Below, one piece after another: positions 26,151 through 37,508 of a DNA stretch of 64,000 bases. The notes beneath the pieces are model-generated. The model ran no database searches. It was not told where the DNA came from and worked only from the letters and a program-made list of their open reading frames with translations. A program made the position numbers and the translations under genes. Position 1 is the stretch's first letter. The number at the start of each line of letters is the position of its first letter. The stretch is from Streptomyces sp. NBC_01431 (GTDB lineage: Bacteria; Actinomycetota; Actinomycetes; Streptomycetales; Streptomycetaceae). The DNA lies in assembly GCF_036231355.1 (NCBI RefSeq), contig NZ_CP109496.1:744001-808000 (forward strand), given 5' to 3'.

Positions 26151-27212
26151 TCACTTCCGCAGTGGTGCGCCGACCTCGCGCATGTGCTCCAGGGCCTGGC
26201 GGTAGGAGTCGGTCAGCGAGGTCTCGGCGTACGGGATGCCCAGGGCGGCACAGTGGGCGCGGACCATCGGCTGGGCGAGCCGGAGGTGCGGGCGCGGCAT
26301 GTTCGGGAACAGATGGTGCTCTATCTGGTAATTCAGACCGCCCAGGAGCCAGTCGGTGACCGGGCCACCGCGTACGTTGCGCGAGGTGAGGACCTGGCGG
26401 CGCAGATGCCCCCAGGCCGCGTGGCCGGGGTCGTCCGGGTCGGGCATCTCCATGCCCTTGTGGTTGGGGGCGAAGGTCATGCCGAGGTGCAGGCCGAACA
26501 GCGCGTGGTGCAGCACGGCGAAGGCCAGCGCCTTGCCCGGGGACATGACGGTCAGGAGCAGCGCCACATAGCCGGCGAGGTGGAGGATCAGGAGGGGGGC
26601 CTCCACGGCCCGCTCGCGCGGCGGCTGCCGCTTGAGGTCCTGGAATCCGTACACCTTCAGGGCGATGCCTTCCAGGAGCAGCATCGGGAAGAAGAGCCCG
26701 GCCTGATTGCGGGTGAGCCAGCGGGCGAGGCCTTCGCGGCGTTCGGCCTGCTTCTGGGTCCAGACGAGGGCGCCGACGCCGACGTCCGGGTCCTTGTCGA
26801 TGTGGTTGGGGTTGGCGTGGTGGCGGTTGTGCTTGTCGTTCCACCAGGCGTAGCTCATCCCGAGGAGCAGATCACTGTGCAGCAGGCCGATGAACCGGCC
26901 CGCGCCCTTGCCACGGGTGATCTGGGCGTGGCCGGCGTCATGGCCGAAGAAGGCGGTGCGAGCCCAGAGCACGCAGAGCGGCACCGCGTACAGCAGGGTC
27001 CACCAGGTGTCGCCGGTGAGCGCCATCGCGGTGACCGTCGCGGCCAGCGCCAGCAGGTTGAGCACGATGCGGACGGCGTACCAGCCGGTGCGGCGGTCGA
27101 GCAGACCCTGGCCCTTCACCGTCTTGAGCAGGGGCGCGAACTCACTGCCCGCCCGCGGCTCGGCAGGGGCGCCGAGGCCCGTGGCGGGCTGCGGCATGGT
27201 GGCCTGTGGCAT
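26151..27212 (-). CDS. Membrane fatty acid desaturase (acyl-CoA/acyl-lipid type)
   Basis: ATG 27212 follows GGAGA by four bases and gives 353 residues. The three histidine boxes of di-iron desaturases are all present: HDAGH (91-95), HNRHH (128-132) and QIEHH near residue 290, with four membrane helices in two pairs. The HxxxH first box and QxxHH third box resemble DesA3-like and front-end desaturases. It would introduce a double bond in membrane acyl chains using a reductase partner that is not encoded here. Confidence 0.9.
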   Translation of the reverse strand: MPQATMPQPATGLGAPAEPRAGSEFAPLLKTVKGQGLLDRRTGWYAVRIVLNLLALAATVTAMALTGDTWWTLLYAVPLCVLWARTAFFGHDAGHAQITRGKGAGRFIGLLHSDLLLGMSYAWWNDKHNRHHANPNHIDKDPDVGVGALVWTQKQAERREGLARWLTRNQAGLFFPMLLLEGIALKVYGFQDLKRQPPRERAVEAPLLILHLAGYVALLLTVMSPGKALAFAVLHHALFGLHLGMTFAPNHKGMEMPDPDDPGHAAWGHLRRQVLTSRNVRGGPVTDWLLGGLNYQIEHHLFPNMPRPHLRLAQPMVRAHCAALGIPYAETSLTDSYRQALEHMREVGAPLRK

Positions 27213-27468
27213 GACGTCTCCGGTCGGTCGTCCCCCGCAGTTCCCTGCGCTGACCTGACTGAACGTACGGATCGCCACCTGTTGACGGCCATGGCGCCAC
27301 CACCCGTGCTGCGGCGGGGGCCTGCCCCCGCAATCACCGGTGGTGCTGACCCCACCCACGCGGATCCATGTGATCTGGGTCACTCGGTGACGCTCCCGAT
27401 CGGCCGGTCCTTCCTGTACCCTCGGCCGCTCCGGCAACGTAGTCAAATTTGAGGAATGCGTTATCGCT

Positions 27469-30321
27469 GTGCAGAGGCTCCCCGTTCCCACGCCGCCCCA
27501 GCTCGCCGAACTCGCCCGCTGCCGCGTGGCGTTCCTGCCCGCGGACCCGCCCCGCACCGGCCGCGTCGCCTTCTGGCACCCCGACGGCGAAGAGCCGCCG
27601 ACCGCGGCCGGCACGGTCGAGAACCTGACCGTCGTCGACGCGGACGTCACGCCCCAGGACGTACCCGCCCTCCTGCTGTCCGTCCAGGACGCGCTGCCCG
27701 TGCTCACCCGGGCCCGTGCCTCGGCCGAGGCCTCGCGCCCGGCCGCCTTCTGGGGCTCCGCCGCGCTCCTCGCCCTCCAACTCGCCGCCCGGGGGCTCCT
27801 GTTGCCCGGTCTCACGCCGAGCGATCACGACGCGTGGCGGGTCGGCCCGCTCGGCGCCGACGAGCTGGACAAGGTGCGCGAGCTGGCCGCGGCGATGCCG
27901 CCGGAGGCGCATGCAGTCCCGCTCGACACCACCGCCGGCCCTGTGTTGCTGGCCGACCCCGAGCGACTCCTGCGCGCCTTCCTCGACGCGGTCGCGGACG
28001 GGCTGCCCCGCACCCCCGGCGCGGCGCGGGCCACCGGCTCGCCGGCCTTCGCCGCCGACGAGCCGCGGCGGCTGCCCGAACAGCGGGCCTGGGCCGCGGA
28101 GGTTGCCGCCGGGCACGACGCGGGCGTACGGATCTCACTGCGCGTCGAGCTGCCGGGACTCGCCTCGGCCGCTATGGACAGTGCGCCGGTGTTCCGCGCG
28201 GTGCTCCAGATGCACGGCGTCAGCGATCCGGCGCTGGTCGCCGATGCCGCCGAGGTGTGGGCCGAATCCGGCGCTGGCGGCCGGTTCGGGCCGCGGGCCC
28301 GCATGGACGCGCTGCTCGCGCTGCGCCGGGCGGCCCACGCCTGGGCGCCGCTGGCCCCGCTGCTCTCGGCCGCCGTTCCGGATGCGATCGAGCTGGCCGA
28401 CGAGGAGGCGGCCGAGCTGCTTGGTGCGGCCTCGCGCACGCTGGCCGCGATCGGCGTCCAGGTGCACTGGCCGAAGGAGCTCGCGCGCAAGCTGACGGCG
28501 CGCGCGGTGATCGGCCCGCAGGAGCAGGCGCGGGAACGGCTCGGGACGGGGGCGCCTTCCGTCCTGTCGGCGGACGCGCTGCTCGCCTTCGACTGGCGGT
28601 TCGCGCTGGGCGGGACGGAGTTGACGCGAGCGGAGCTGGACCGGCTCGCCGAGGCGAGTCGTCCCGTGGTGCGCCTGCGCGACCAGTGGGTGCTCGTCGA
28701 TCCGCAGGAGGCCCGGCGCGCCCGCGACGCGGCACAGGACCGCAAGGTCACCCCGGTCGACGCGCTCGCGGCGGTCCTCACCGGCTCGACCGAGATCGAC
28801 GGGCGGCTCGTCGACGTCGAGGCGACCGGCTGGCTGGCCCGGCTGCGCGACCGGCTCGCCGATCCCGAGGGGGACCGCGAGCAGCCGGTGGCGCAGCCCG
28901 CGGCGCTCACCGCCCAGTTGCGCGACTATCAGCTGCGCGGCCTCAACTGGCTTGCCGACATGACCTCGTTGGGCCTCGGCGGCTGTCTCGCCGACGACAT
29001 GGGACTCGGCAAGACCATCACCCTCATCGCGCTGCATCTGCACCGCCAGAGCGATCCGGCGACCGCAGGCCCCACTCTCGTCGTCTGCCCCACGTCCCTC
29101 ATGGGCAACTGGCAGCGCGAGATCGAGAAGTTCGCGCCCGGCACCCCCGTCCGCCGCTACCACGCCGCCTCGCGCTCACTCGACTCCCTGCTGGACGGCG
29201 AGTTCGTGCTCACCACGTACGGGACGATGCGTCTGGACGCCGCGAAGCTGGCCGGGACGTCGTGGGGCATGGTGGTCACCGACGAGGCGCAGCACGTCAA
29301 GAACCCGTACTCGGCGACAGCCAGGCAGCTGCGCACCATTGAGGGCCGCGCGCGCGTCGCGCTCAGCGGCACGCCGGTGGAGAACAACCTCTCCGAACTG
29401 TGGGCGATCCTCGACTGGACCACCCCCGGACTGCTCGGCCGCCTCGGCACGTTCCGTACGCGATACGCGGCCGCCGCTGAGAGCGGCTCCGATCCGGCAG
29501 CAGCCGAGCGCCTCTCCCGGCTTGTCCGGCCCTTCCTGCTGCGCCGCCGCAAGTCCGACCCGGGCATCGCGCCCGAGCTGCCGCCGAAGACCGAGACCGA
29601 CCGCGCCGTTTCCCTCACCCCGGAGCAGACCGGTCTGTACGAGGCCGTGGTGCGCGAGACGCTCGCCGAGATCTCCGCGGCCGACGGCTTCGAGCGGCGG
29701 GGCCTGGTGGTGAAACTACTGACCGCCCTCAAACAGATCTGCAACCACCCGGCGCAGTATCTGAAGGAGAACTCCCCCAGGATCAGCGGTCGTTCGGGAA
29801 AGCTGGAGCTGCTCGACGAGCTACTCGACACCATCGTCGCCGAGGACGGGTCGGTGCTCGTCTTCACCCAGTACGTGCAGATGGCGCGGCTCATCGAGGA
29901 GCATCTGGCGACGCGCGGCGTTCCGGCGCAGTTCCTGCACGGCGGGACGCCGGTGGAGCGGCGCGAGGAGATGGTGCGACGCTTCCAGGACGGTGAGGTC
30001 CCGGTGTTCCTGCTGTCGTTGAAGGCGGCGGGTACGGGTCTGAACCTGACCCGGGCCGGTCATGTCATCCACTACGACCGGTGGTGGAACCCCGCCGTCG
30101 AGGCGCAGGCCACCGACCGGGCGTACCGCATCGGGCAGACCCGCCCGGTGCAGGTCCACCGGCTGATCGCGGAGGGCACCGTCGAGGACCGGATCGCCGA
30201 GATGCTGGACCGCAAGCGGGAGTTGGCGGATGCCGTGCTCGGCGCGGGTGAGTCCGCGCTGACCGAGCTGTCCGATGCGCAACTGACGGATCTGGTGGCG
30301 TTGCGAGGGAGCGGGCGATGA
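27469..30321 (+). CDS. SNF2-family DEAD-like ATPase/helicase
   Basis: The 950-residue protein begins at GTG 27469. The N-terminal 450 residues are a streptomycete-type accessory region (SNF2_assoc-like). The motor follows: motif I DDMGLGKT with K515, motif II DEAQ at 605-608, motif III SGTP, and the C-terminal helicase half with GTGLNLTRAGHVIHYDRWWN and the arginine-finger region TDRAYRIGQTRPVQVHR. It is a double-strand DNA translocase. Its stop overlaps the start of the SWIM gene (ATGA), so the two act together. Confidence 0.92.
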   Translation: MQRLPVPTPPQLAELARCRVAFLPADPPRTGRVAFWHPDGEEPPTAAGTVENLTVVDADVTPQDVPALLLSVQDALPVLTRARASAEASRPAAFWGSAALLALQLAARGLLLPGLTPSDHDAWRVGPLGADELDKVRELAAAMPPEAHAVPLDTTAGPVLLADPERLLRAFLDAVADGLPRTPGAARATGSPAFAADEPRRLPEQRAWAAEVAAGHDAGVRISLRVELPGLASAAMDSAPVFRAVLQMHGVSDPALVADAAEVWAESGAGGRFGPRARMDALLALRRAAHAWAPLAPLLSAAVPDAIELADEEAAELLGAASRTLAAIGVQVHWPKELARKLTARAVIGPQEQARERLGTGAPSVLSADALLAFDWRFALGGTELTRAELDRLAEASRPVVRLRDQWVLVDPQEARRARDAAQDRKVTPVDALAAVLTGSTEIDGRLVDVEATGWLARLRDRLADPEGDREQPVAQPAALTAQLRDYQLRGLNWLADMTSLGLGGCLADDMGLGKTITLIALHLHRQSDPATAGPTLVVCPTSLMGNWQREIEKFAPGTPVRRYHAASRSLDSLLDGEFVLTTYGTMRLDAAKLAGTSWGMVVTDEAQHVKNPYSATARQLRTIEGRARVALSGTPVENNLSELWAILDWTTPGLLGRLGTFRTRYAAAAESGSDPAAAERLSRLVRPFLLRRRKSDPGIAPELPPKTETDRAVSLTPEQTGLYEAVVRETLAEISAADGFERRGLVVKLLTALKQICNHPAQYLKENSPRISGRSGKLELLDELLDTIVAEDGSVLVFTQYVQMARLIEEHLATRGVPAQFLHGGTPVERREEMVRRFQDGEVPVFLLSLKAAGTGLNLTRAGHVIHYDRWWNPAVEAQATDRAYRIGQTRPVQVHRLIAEGTVEDRIAEMLDRKRELADAVLGAGESALTELSDAQLTDLVALRGSGR

Positions 30322-31592
30322 GCGACACGTACGAGGACGAGCGCACCTTCGAGCCGCTGCCGCCCGCGCCGGGGCGCGGCTTCGCCGTGAGCTGGTGGGG
30401 CCAGGCGTGGCTGAAGGCCCTGGAGGACACCGCGCTCGACGGGCAGCAGCTCAAGAAGGGGCGCCGCTTCGCGCGGGAGGGCGCGGTCGGCGCGGTCACC
30501 GTCCGCCCTGGCCGGATCACGGCGGTGGTACGGGGCCGGGACGGCTCCCGGCACCGCAGCGATGTACTCCTCCAGGAGCTGGACGCCGCCGCCTGGGATC
30601 GCTTCCTGGAGATGGCCGCGGAGCGCGCCGGGCACATCGCGGCGCTGCTCGACCGCGAGATGCCGCCCCACCTGGTGGAGGACGCGGCGACCGCGGGCGT
30701 CGAACTCCTTCCCGCCATCGGCGACTTGGAACCGGCGTGCACATGCGACGCCTGGGACCACTGCCCGCACACGGCGGCGCTCTGCTACCAGGTGGCGCGC
30801 CTGCTCGACCAGGACCCGTTCGTGCTGCTGCTGATGCGCGGCCGCACCGAGCGGGCGCTGCTCGACTCCTTGCAGGAGCTCAGCGCGGCGCCTTGCGTGA
30901 GTGAGCCGACGGCAGTGGAGGGCGTACCGGCCCAGGAGGCGTTCGCGGCCCGGGACATCGTGCCGCCGCTGCCCGCGCCGCCGACGCTGCCGCCGGAGCC
31001 GGACGGGCCCGCCCATCTGGACACCGAGACCGCGCCGGAGCCGGGGGTCGATCCGGCGGCACTGGAGTTCCTGGCGGCCCATGCCGCGGCGCGAGCCCAT
31101 CGCATACTGGCGGACGCGCTCGCCAAGGATCACCAACTACAACCCGTTGAACCCACTTTGACGGTGGATCAGGACACCGTCCGCCTTGCGGCCGACTGCC
31201 TCGATCGCCGGATTTCCGCACGGCTGGCCGGCGCGTCGGGGCGGCGACCCGCCGACCTGGAGGCGGCCGTACACGCCTGGCGACTGGGCGGGGTCGCTTC
31301 GCTCCGCGTGCTGGAAGAGGAGTGGACTCCGGGGACGGAGGAGCTGGCGCGGGCCGTCGCGGGCCTCGACCGCGCCTGGCCCGAGGGCGAGCGCCCGGCG
31401 CTGCGGGCGACCGGCGGCAACCGGTGGACGGTGACCGGCCGGGACGCCCAACTGCGGCTCGGCCCGGACGGCCGGTGGTGGCCCTACCGCAAGGAGCACG
31501 GACGCTGGGGCGCGGCGGGTCCGGCAGACCGGGATCCGGCGGCGGCGCTGGAGTCGATGTTCGCCGCTGCCGAGGGCGAGCGCGGCGATTGA
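30318..31592 (+). CDS. SWIM zinc finger protein, partner of the SNF2 ATPase
   Basis: The 424-residue product carries a SWIM-type zinc site CxCx5CxH with ligands C141, C143, C149 and H151. The N-terminal part contains the frequent lead-in WWGQAWLKALE, and the C-terminus has an RWWPYRKEHGRW stretch. SWIM proteins bind DNA or protein and often pair with SNF2 motors in bacteria. The four-base overlap with the SNF2 gene supports a shared complex. A role in DNA repair or genome maintenance is inferred. Confidence 0.88.
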   Translation: MSDTYEDERTFEPLPPAPGRGFAVSWWGQAWLKALEDTALDGQQLKKGRRFAREGAVGAVTVRPGRITAVVRGRDGSRHRSDVLLQELDAAAWDRFLEMAAERAGHIAALLDREMPPHLVEDAATAGVELLPAIGDLEPACTCDAWDHCPHTAALCYQVARLLDQDPFVLLLMRGRTERALLDSLQELSAAPCVSEPTAVEGVPAQEAFAARDIVPPLPAPPTLPPEPDGPAHLDTETAPEPGVDPAALEFLAAHAAARAHRILADALAKDHQLQPVEPTLTVDQDTVRLAADCLDRRISARLAGASGRRPADLEAAVHAWRLGGVASLRVLEEEWTPGTEELARAVAGLDRAWPEGERPALRATGGNRWTVTGRDAQLRLGPDGRWWPYRKEHGRWGAAGPADRDPAAALESMFAAAEGERGD

Positions 31593-31618
31593 ACCGGCGC
31601 GACCGAGCGTCGCGGCGT

Positions 31619-32041
31619 TCACCGCGTGTTCGTCACCTCCCCAGCGATCCCGGACAGCAGTCCGCTGGGGAGTTCCGTCGGGAATCCACTCGTCAACTCC
31701 GTTGGCAGTGACGGTAGTTCGGTCGGCCAGCCGGTGGGCAGCGACGTGGGCCAGCCGCTCGGCAGGCTCAGGGACGGGGTGGGGCTCGCAGTCGGGGTGG
31801 GGCCGGCGGGACTCTTACCGTCGCCGCCGGATCGGGTGACCGCGAACGCGATGGCGACGATCGCCGCGACCGCCACGACGACCGCGACGACGATCAGCGG
31901 CCCCCGGCCACCGCCCCTGCCCGGCGGCCGGGGCGGTGGCGACGGCGACTGCCAGGTCGGCGGCCCGAACCCACCCCCCGACGGCGGTCCGAAACCTCCG
32001 CCGGACGGCGGACCGGGCGGCTTGGGCGGTACGGGCGGCAT
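31619..32041 (-). CDS. Pro/Gly-rich single-pass membrane protein
   Basis: ATG 32041 is chosen because GGAGGG ends seven bases before it; ATG 32047 is too close to that site. The 140-residue product has a Pro/Gly-rich cytoplasmic tail with a duplicated GGGFGPPSGGGFGPP unit, one membrane helix (about residues 48-70) and an outer segment built of WPT/LPTEL-like repeats. The layout suggests a cell-surface or stalk protein. No family was recognised. Confidence 0.6.
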   Translation of the reverse strand: MPPVPPKPPGPPSGGGFGPPSGGGFGPPTWQSPSPPPRPPGRGGGRGPLIVVAVVVAVAAIVAIAFAVTRSGGDGKSPAGPTPTASPTPSLSLPSGWPTSLPTGWPTELPSLPTELTSGFPTELPSGLLSGIAGEVTNTR

Positions 32042-32233
32042 GGCCATACCCTCCAGAATCGGCGGGAAGGGGGCATCCCGCGACCCCTGTACGGAAAATT
32101 CACCAACCGGCCCACAGCACATCGACGTTCCGCTCACAGGCCGCTCGAAACGGCGTCCCCTTCCACCCCGCGCGCCCCGGACCGTACGGTAACTACCGCG
32201 ACATTCTTGCCCGTTGACGGACAGAGGGGGCCG

Positions 32234-32389
32234 ATGGTGCCCGAGCGATCCAGTACGAGCACGGGCACCGGGCTGGCTCGGAACGCCGTCGGCCTGCGGG
32301 AGTTCCTCTTCCAGAGCGTCACCGCGATGGCGCTCGCGGCGGCCGTCGCCGCCTCCGTTCCGGCGAGCCCGGCCTGCGCGGGCGGCAGC
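32234..32389 (+). pseudogene. Remnant of an APC-type amino acid permease (N-terminal part only)
   Basis: ATG 32234 follows a good GAGGGGG site. The translated start contains LARNAVGLREFLFQSVTAMA followed by a hydrophobic segment to about residue 50. This is the typical beginning of APC superfamily permeases. After about residue 52 the permease resemblance stops and the frame runs on into the acetamidase gene out of phase. Most of the permease (ten or more helices) is missing. Permeases of this kind often precede acetamidase genes, so a deletion is likely. Confidence 0.55.
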
Positions 32390-32489
32390 CGCGTGGTGCC
32401 GGCGCGCCGCTACCCCGGCTGGCACAGACCGGCCGCGTTCACCTCATCGATCCCGATGGGGACCACGAGCAGACAGGAGCGCTACGAGG

Positions 32490-33518
32490 ATGAGCGACGA
32501 TCCGCGGATTCTCACCGTGCGGCCCAAGGAGGGCGAGTACGCCTGGATGTTCGGCGGCGCGCCGCCCGTCGCCCGCATCGCGCCCGGGACCGTGCTCGAT
32601 CTGTACACCGAGGACTGCTTCGCCGGACGAGTGCGTTCCGAGCACGATCTGGTCTCCCGCGTCTGCGAGTTCCCCTTCCTCAATCCGCAGACCGGGCCCT
32701 TCTACGTGGAGGGCGCGGAGCCCGGCGACACGCTCGCCGTGCACTTCGTGTCGATTCGGCCCGCCCGGGACTGGGCCGCCTCGACGACCGTCCCCCTGTT
32801 CGGCGCGCTGACCTCCACGCACACGACGGCGACGCTCCAGCCGCCGCTGCCGGAGGTGGTGTGGATGTGGGAGCTCGACCGGGTCCGCGGCACCTGTCTG
32901 TTCCGGGCCCGCGAGAGCGACATCGAGGTCGAGCTGCCGATGGACCCGATGCACGGCACGGTCGGCGTGGCACCGGCCAATCTGGAGGTGCGCTCGGCGC
33001 TGGTGCCGGACGCACACGGCGGGAACATGGACACCCCTGAGATGCGCGCGGGCGTCACCTGCTACCTCGGCGTCAACGTGGAAGGTGCACTGTTCAGCCT
33101 CGGCGACGGGCATGCCCGCCAGGGTGAGGGCGAGACGTGCGGAGTCGCCGTCGAATGCGCCATGAACACGGTGGTCGTGGTCGAGCTCCTGAAGGGCGTC
33201 GAGACGCCCTGGCCGCGCATCGAGTCCGACACGCACATCATGGCGACGGGATCGGCGCGCCCGCTCGAAGACGCCTTCCGCATCTCACAGCTGGACCTGG
33301 TGCGCTGGGTGGAGCGCGACTACGGGCTCTCCGCGCTCGACGCGTACCAGTTGGTGTCCCAGGCGGGCGAGGCTCCGCTCGCCAATGTCTGCGACACCAA
33401 CTACACCTGCGTCGCCAAGATCCGCAAGGAATGGCTGCCCCGGCAGGGCGAGCCGCACCGGGGGCTGCACCGCCACCTGCGCGACATGGCAGCTCAACTT
33501 CCGTTATTCAACGCCTAG
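32490..33518 (+). CDS. Acetamidase/formamidase family hydrolase
   Basis: ATG 32490 gives 342 residues with the acetamidase/formamidase layout: PKEGEYAWMFGGAPPVARI at the N-terminus, GDTLAVHF, and the metal-site region with LGDGHARQGEGETCG. The family hydrolyses short amides to ammonia and a carboxylate. A TTA codon lies four codons before the stop (33504-33506), which may put translation under bldA control. It follows the permease remnant. Confidence 0.87.
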   Translation: MSDDPRILTVRPKEGEYAWMFGGAPPVARIAPGTVLDLYTEDCFAGRVRSEHDLVSRVCEFPFLNPQTGPFYVEGAEPGDTLAVHFVSIRPARDWAASTTVPLFGALTSTHTTATLQPPLPEVVWMWELDRVRGTCLFRARESDIEVELPMDPMHGTVGVAPANLEVRSALVPDAHGGNMDTPEMRAGVTCYLGVNVEGALFSLGDGHARQGEGETCGVAVECAMNTVVVVELLKGVETPWPRIESDTHIMATGSARPLEDAFRISQLDLVRWVERDYGLSALDAYQLVSQAGEAPLANVCDTNYTCVAKIRKEWLPRQGEPHRGLHRHLRDMAAQLPLFNA

Positions 33519-33534
33519 TTCAGGGATGCGCTCG

Positions 33535-34113
33535 ATGAACCGCAGAAGACTCCTCCAGGGCACCGCCGCTTCGATCGCCGCCGGAATCCTGTTCCCGGCA
33601 GGCGAGGCGGAGGCGGCCAACGGCACCACCGACTACCCGGGCGCGCACTGGATGCCCGCGTCGACGTCCAACTACACGGCGTCCACCAGGCCTTCGGCGT
33701 ACCCCATCGACTACGTCGTCATCCACGTGACCCAGGAGACCTGGGCGAACACCATCGACATCTTCCAGAACCCGGCGAAGAAGGTCTCCGCGCACTATGT
33801 GACGCGCTCCGCCGACGGGTACATCGCACAGATGGTCCGGGAGCACGACATCGCCTGGCACGCCGGGAACTGGGACTACAACACCCGCAGCATCGGCATC
33901 GAGCACGAGGGCTGGATCGACCAGCCCGACTACTTCACCGACGCGCTGTACGAGCGGTCGGCCGCGCTGACGGCCTCGATCTGCGACCGGTGGGGCATCG
34001 TGAAGGACCGGGAGCACATCATCGGCCACTACCAGGTCCCCGGCACCGATCACACCGACCCGGGACCCGAGTGGGACTGGGTGCGCTACATCAGGCTCGT
34101 CAACTTCGCCTGA
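33535..34113 (+). CDS. Tat-exported N-acetylmuramoyl-L-alanine amidase (Amidase_2)
   Basis: ATG 33535 has AGGG nine bases upstream. The 192-residue protein starts with a twin-arginine signal (NRRRLLQG followed by a hydrophobic stretch and AEAA cleavage site). The mature part is an Amidase_2/PGRP domain with zinc ligand H64 in VVIHVTQ, the stretch HDIAWHAGNWDYNTRSIGIE and a final zinc region DHTDPGPEWDW. It should cut the amide bond between muramic acid and the stem peptide outside the cell. It lies 16 bases after the acetamidase gene. Confidence 0.92.
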   Translation: MNRRRLLQGTAASIAAGILFPAGEAEAANGTTDYPGAHWMPASTSNYTASTRPSAYPIDYVVIHVTQETWANTIDIFQNPAKKVSAHYVTRSADGYIAQMVREHDIAWHAGNWDYNTRSIGIEHEGWIDQPDYFTDALYERSAALTASICDRWGIVKDREHIIGHYQVPGTDHTDPGPEWDWVRYIRLVNFA

Positions 34114-34199
34114 ATGATGGCTACTTCCGTGCTCCTTGCCGGACGCTCACACGGTGACGAGGATGGGAACCGGCCCATACGGCGTGCGGGGAGACCGAG

Positions 34200-35492
34200 T
34201 TGACGGACAGGCGCGACGAGTCCTGGGTGGCCCTGGAAACCGGGTCCGACCCGGCCGAGCTGAGCGGTCGACTCCGGCTTGCCCACGACCAGTTCACCTC
34301 GGCCGGACGGGTGGTGCGTCCGGTGCGTCCGCTGGTGGCCGCGTCCTGGCAGCGCTCCGCGCGGGCCCGCGTCAGCCCGGAGGGGGCGGCCTGTGTGGAG
34401 CTGGACGAGGAGGACGTCCTCGCATACCGGGACGGGCACCCGCTGGCTCGCGCCATGCCGGTGATACGCGAGCTGACCGGGGCGTACGCCTCGGATGGCG
34501 AGCACCTGGCGGCCGTGTGCGACGCGCAGGGTCGCCTCCTGTGGGTCGAGGGGCATCCGCGGATCCGCGGTGAGGCCGGACGCATGAACTTCGTTCCCGG
34601 TGCCCGCTGGGCCGAGTCGGCCGTGGGCACCAACGCGCCCGGCACCGCCCTGGCCGAGGACCGCCCGGTCCAGGTGTTCACGGCCGAGCACTTCCGCCGG
34701 CCGGTCCAGCGGTGGACCTGCGCCGCCGCCCCCGTCCACGACCCGCGTACCGGAAGGCTGCTCGGCGCCGTCGACCTCACCGGCGGCGACGGCCTCGCCC
34801 ACCCGCACAGTCTGGGCTTCGTCCAGGCCGTGGCAAAGGCCGCCGAGTGCGAACTGGCCCTGCTCGCCCCGCCGCCCGTCGGTGAGGCGGTCTGCCTCAG
34901 CGCGCTGGGCAGGGACGAGGCACTGCTGGTCGCGGACGGCCGCAAGCTGCGCCTCAGTCGCCGCCACAGCGAGATCCTGGTCCTCCTCGCCCGCCACCCC
35001 GAGGGCCTGAGCGGCGACGAACTGCTCGTGGCGCTGTACGAGGACGAGGCCGTCAGCCCCGTGACGCTGCGCGCCGAACTGTCCAGGCTGCGAAGGCTGT
35101 TGGGGCCCGAACTCCTCGCCTCCCGCCCCTACCGGCTAACCGCCCCGGTGGACGCGGACTTCGACACGGTGGCCCGGCGGCTCGGGTCGGGCGCGGTGGC
35201 CGCGGCGATGACGTTCTACTACGGGCCGCTCCTTCCGGGCTCCCAGGCTCCGGCCGTGGTGCGCCTGCGCCGACGCCTCGCCGGCCAGGTGCGGGCCGCG
35301 CTCCTGGCGCGCGCCGACCCGGGGCTGCTCGCCGACTGGGCGTACAGCCCGTGGGGCGAGGACGACCTCCCGGTGTGGCAGGCCCTGGCCGCCGCCCTTC
35401 CGAGCTGCCAACAGACCGCAGTTCAGGCCAGGTTGAGGGAACTGTCGGCCGAGCAGGGCCTCGCAACGGGGTTGCAACCTTCCCACCCCTAG
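34200..35492 (+). CDS. GAF-domain transcriptional regulator (AcoR-like sensor, winged-helix output)
   Basis: The start is TTG 34200 behind GGGGAGA. The 430-residue product begins with the AcoR-type sensor lead-in ([18 protein letters not shown]), has a GAF domain to about residue 230 with [19 protein letters not shown], and then a winged helix of PhoB/OmpR type ([20 protein letters not shown]). The sigma-54 AAA domain of true AcoR is absent. It directly precedes an aldehyde dehydrogenase gene and probably activates it in response to an alcohol or aldehyde signal. Confidence 0.87.
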   Translation: MTDRRDESWVALETGSDPAELSGRLRLAHDQFTSAGRVVRPVRPLVAASWQRSARARVSPEGAACVELDEEDVLAYRDGHPLARAMPVIRELTGAYASDGEHLAAVCDAQGRLLWVEGHPRIRGEAGRMNFVPGARWAESAVGTNAPGTALAEDRPVQVFTAEHFRRPVQRWTCAAAPVHDPRTGRLLGAVDLTGGDGLAHPHSLGFVQAVAKAAECELALLAPPPVGEAVCLSALGRDEALLVADGRKLRLSRRHSEILVLLARHPEGLSGDELLVALYEDEAVSPVTLRAELSRLRRLLGPELLASRPYRLTAPVDADFDTVARRLGSGAVAAAMTFYYGPLLPGSQAPAVVRLRRRLAGQVRAALLARADPGLLADWAYSPWGEDDLPVWQALAAALPSCQQTAVQARLRELSAEQGLATGLQPSHP

Positions 35493-35548
35493 CCTGCCCT
35501 GCGAGCGCCGCCCAAGGGCGGGCGGCGCGGCAGAGGGAGGCCACGGAG

Positions 35549-37072
<1,524 letters not shown>

Positions 37073-37080
37073 GACCTGAA

Positions 37081-37121
37081 GTTGGGTTCCTGAAGCCAAC
37101 GTTGTGCTTCAGGAACCCAAC
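37081..37121. terminator. Perfect 16-bp hairpin terminator
   Basis: Arms 37081-37096 and 37106-37121 are exact reverse complements with a nine-base loop. It lies eight bases after the aldehyde dehydrogenase stop and marks the boundary between the core-like left part and the accessory right part of the window. Confidence 0.9.
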
Positions 37122-37508
37122 CTCCGCGATAACTGTCCGTGACGCCCTGGAGCGATCCGACACTGCAGGGCGTCAATTGGCAAGGCTCCCGGACCGATCA
37201 CGGACCGGATTCGATCTCGCGATCATCCAAGACCGACGCGGGGACGAGATCGTGCACGCGACGGCGCATGCGCCGCCAGGAGGCCTGTGCGGCTGCTTTC
37301 GTTGGGCCGCCCAGCTTGCACGGGCACTCCCCGATTTAGCGGTTGACTCCCCGCCATCGTCGCGTCACCCAAGATACCCGTCGGAGCAGGCCGGTTCCGG
37401 GGCGAGTCCTGGTCGTTGTCCGGTTGAGCATGCCAAGCCCGCCCGGTGGAGCGGGCAAGCGGGGCATGATGTGATCCGTTGGCGCTGCTCCAACCGACGG
37501 AGTTCTGT
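37122..37508. other. 387-base non-coding boundary region with an inverted repeat
   Basis: No gene is recognised. A 10-bp inverted repeat (37140-37149 and 37166-37175, 16-base spacer) lies near its left end and a short GC hairpin near 37439-37457. The region should hold the promoter of the CHAT-1 gene, but no convincing -35/-10 pair is visible. Its composition is slightly less GC-rich than the flanking genes. Confidence 0.45.
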
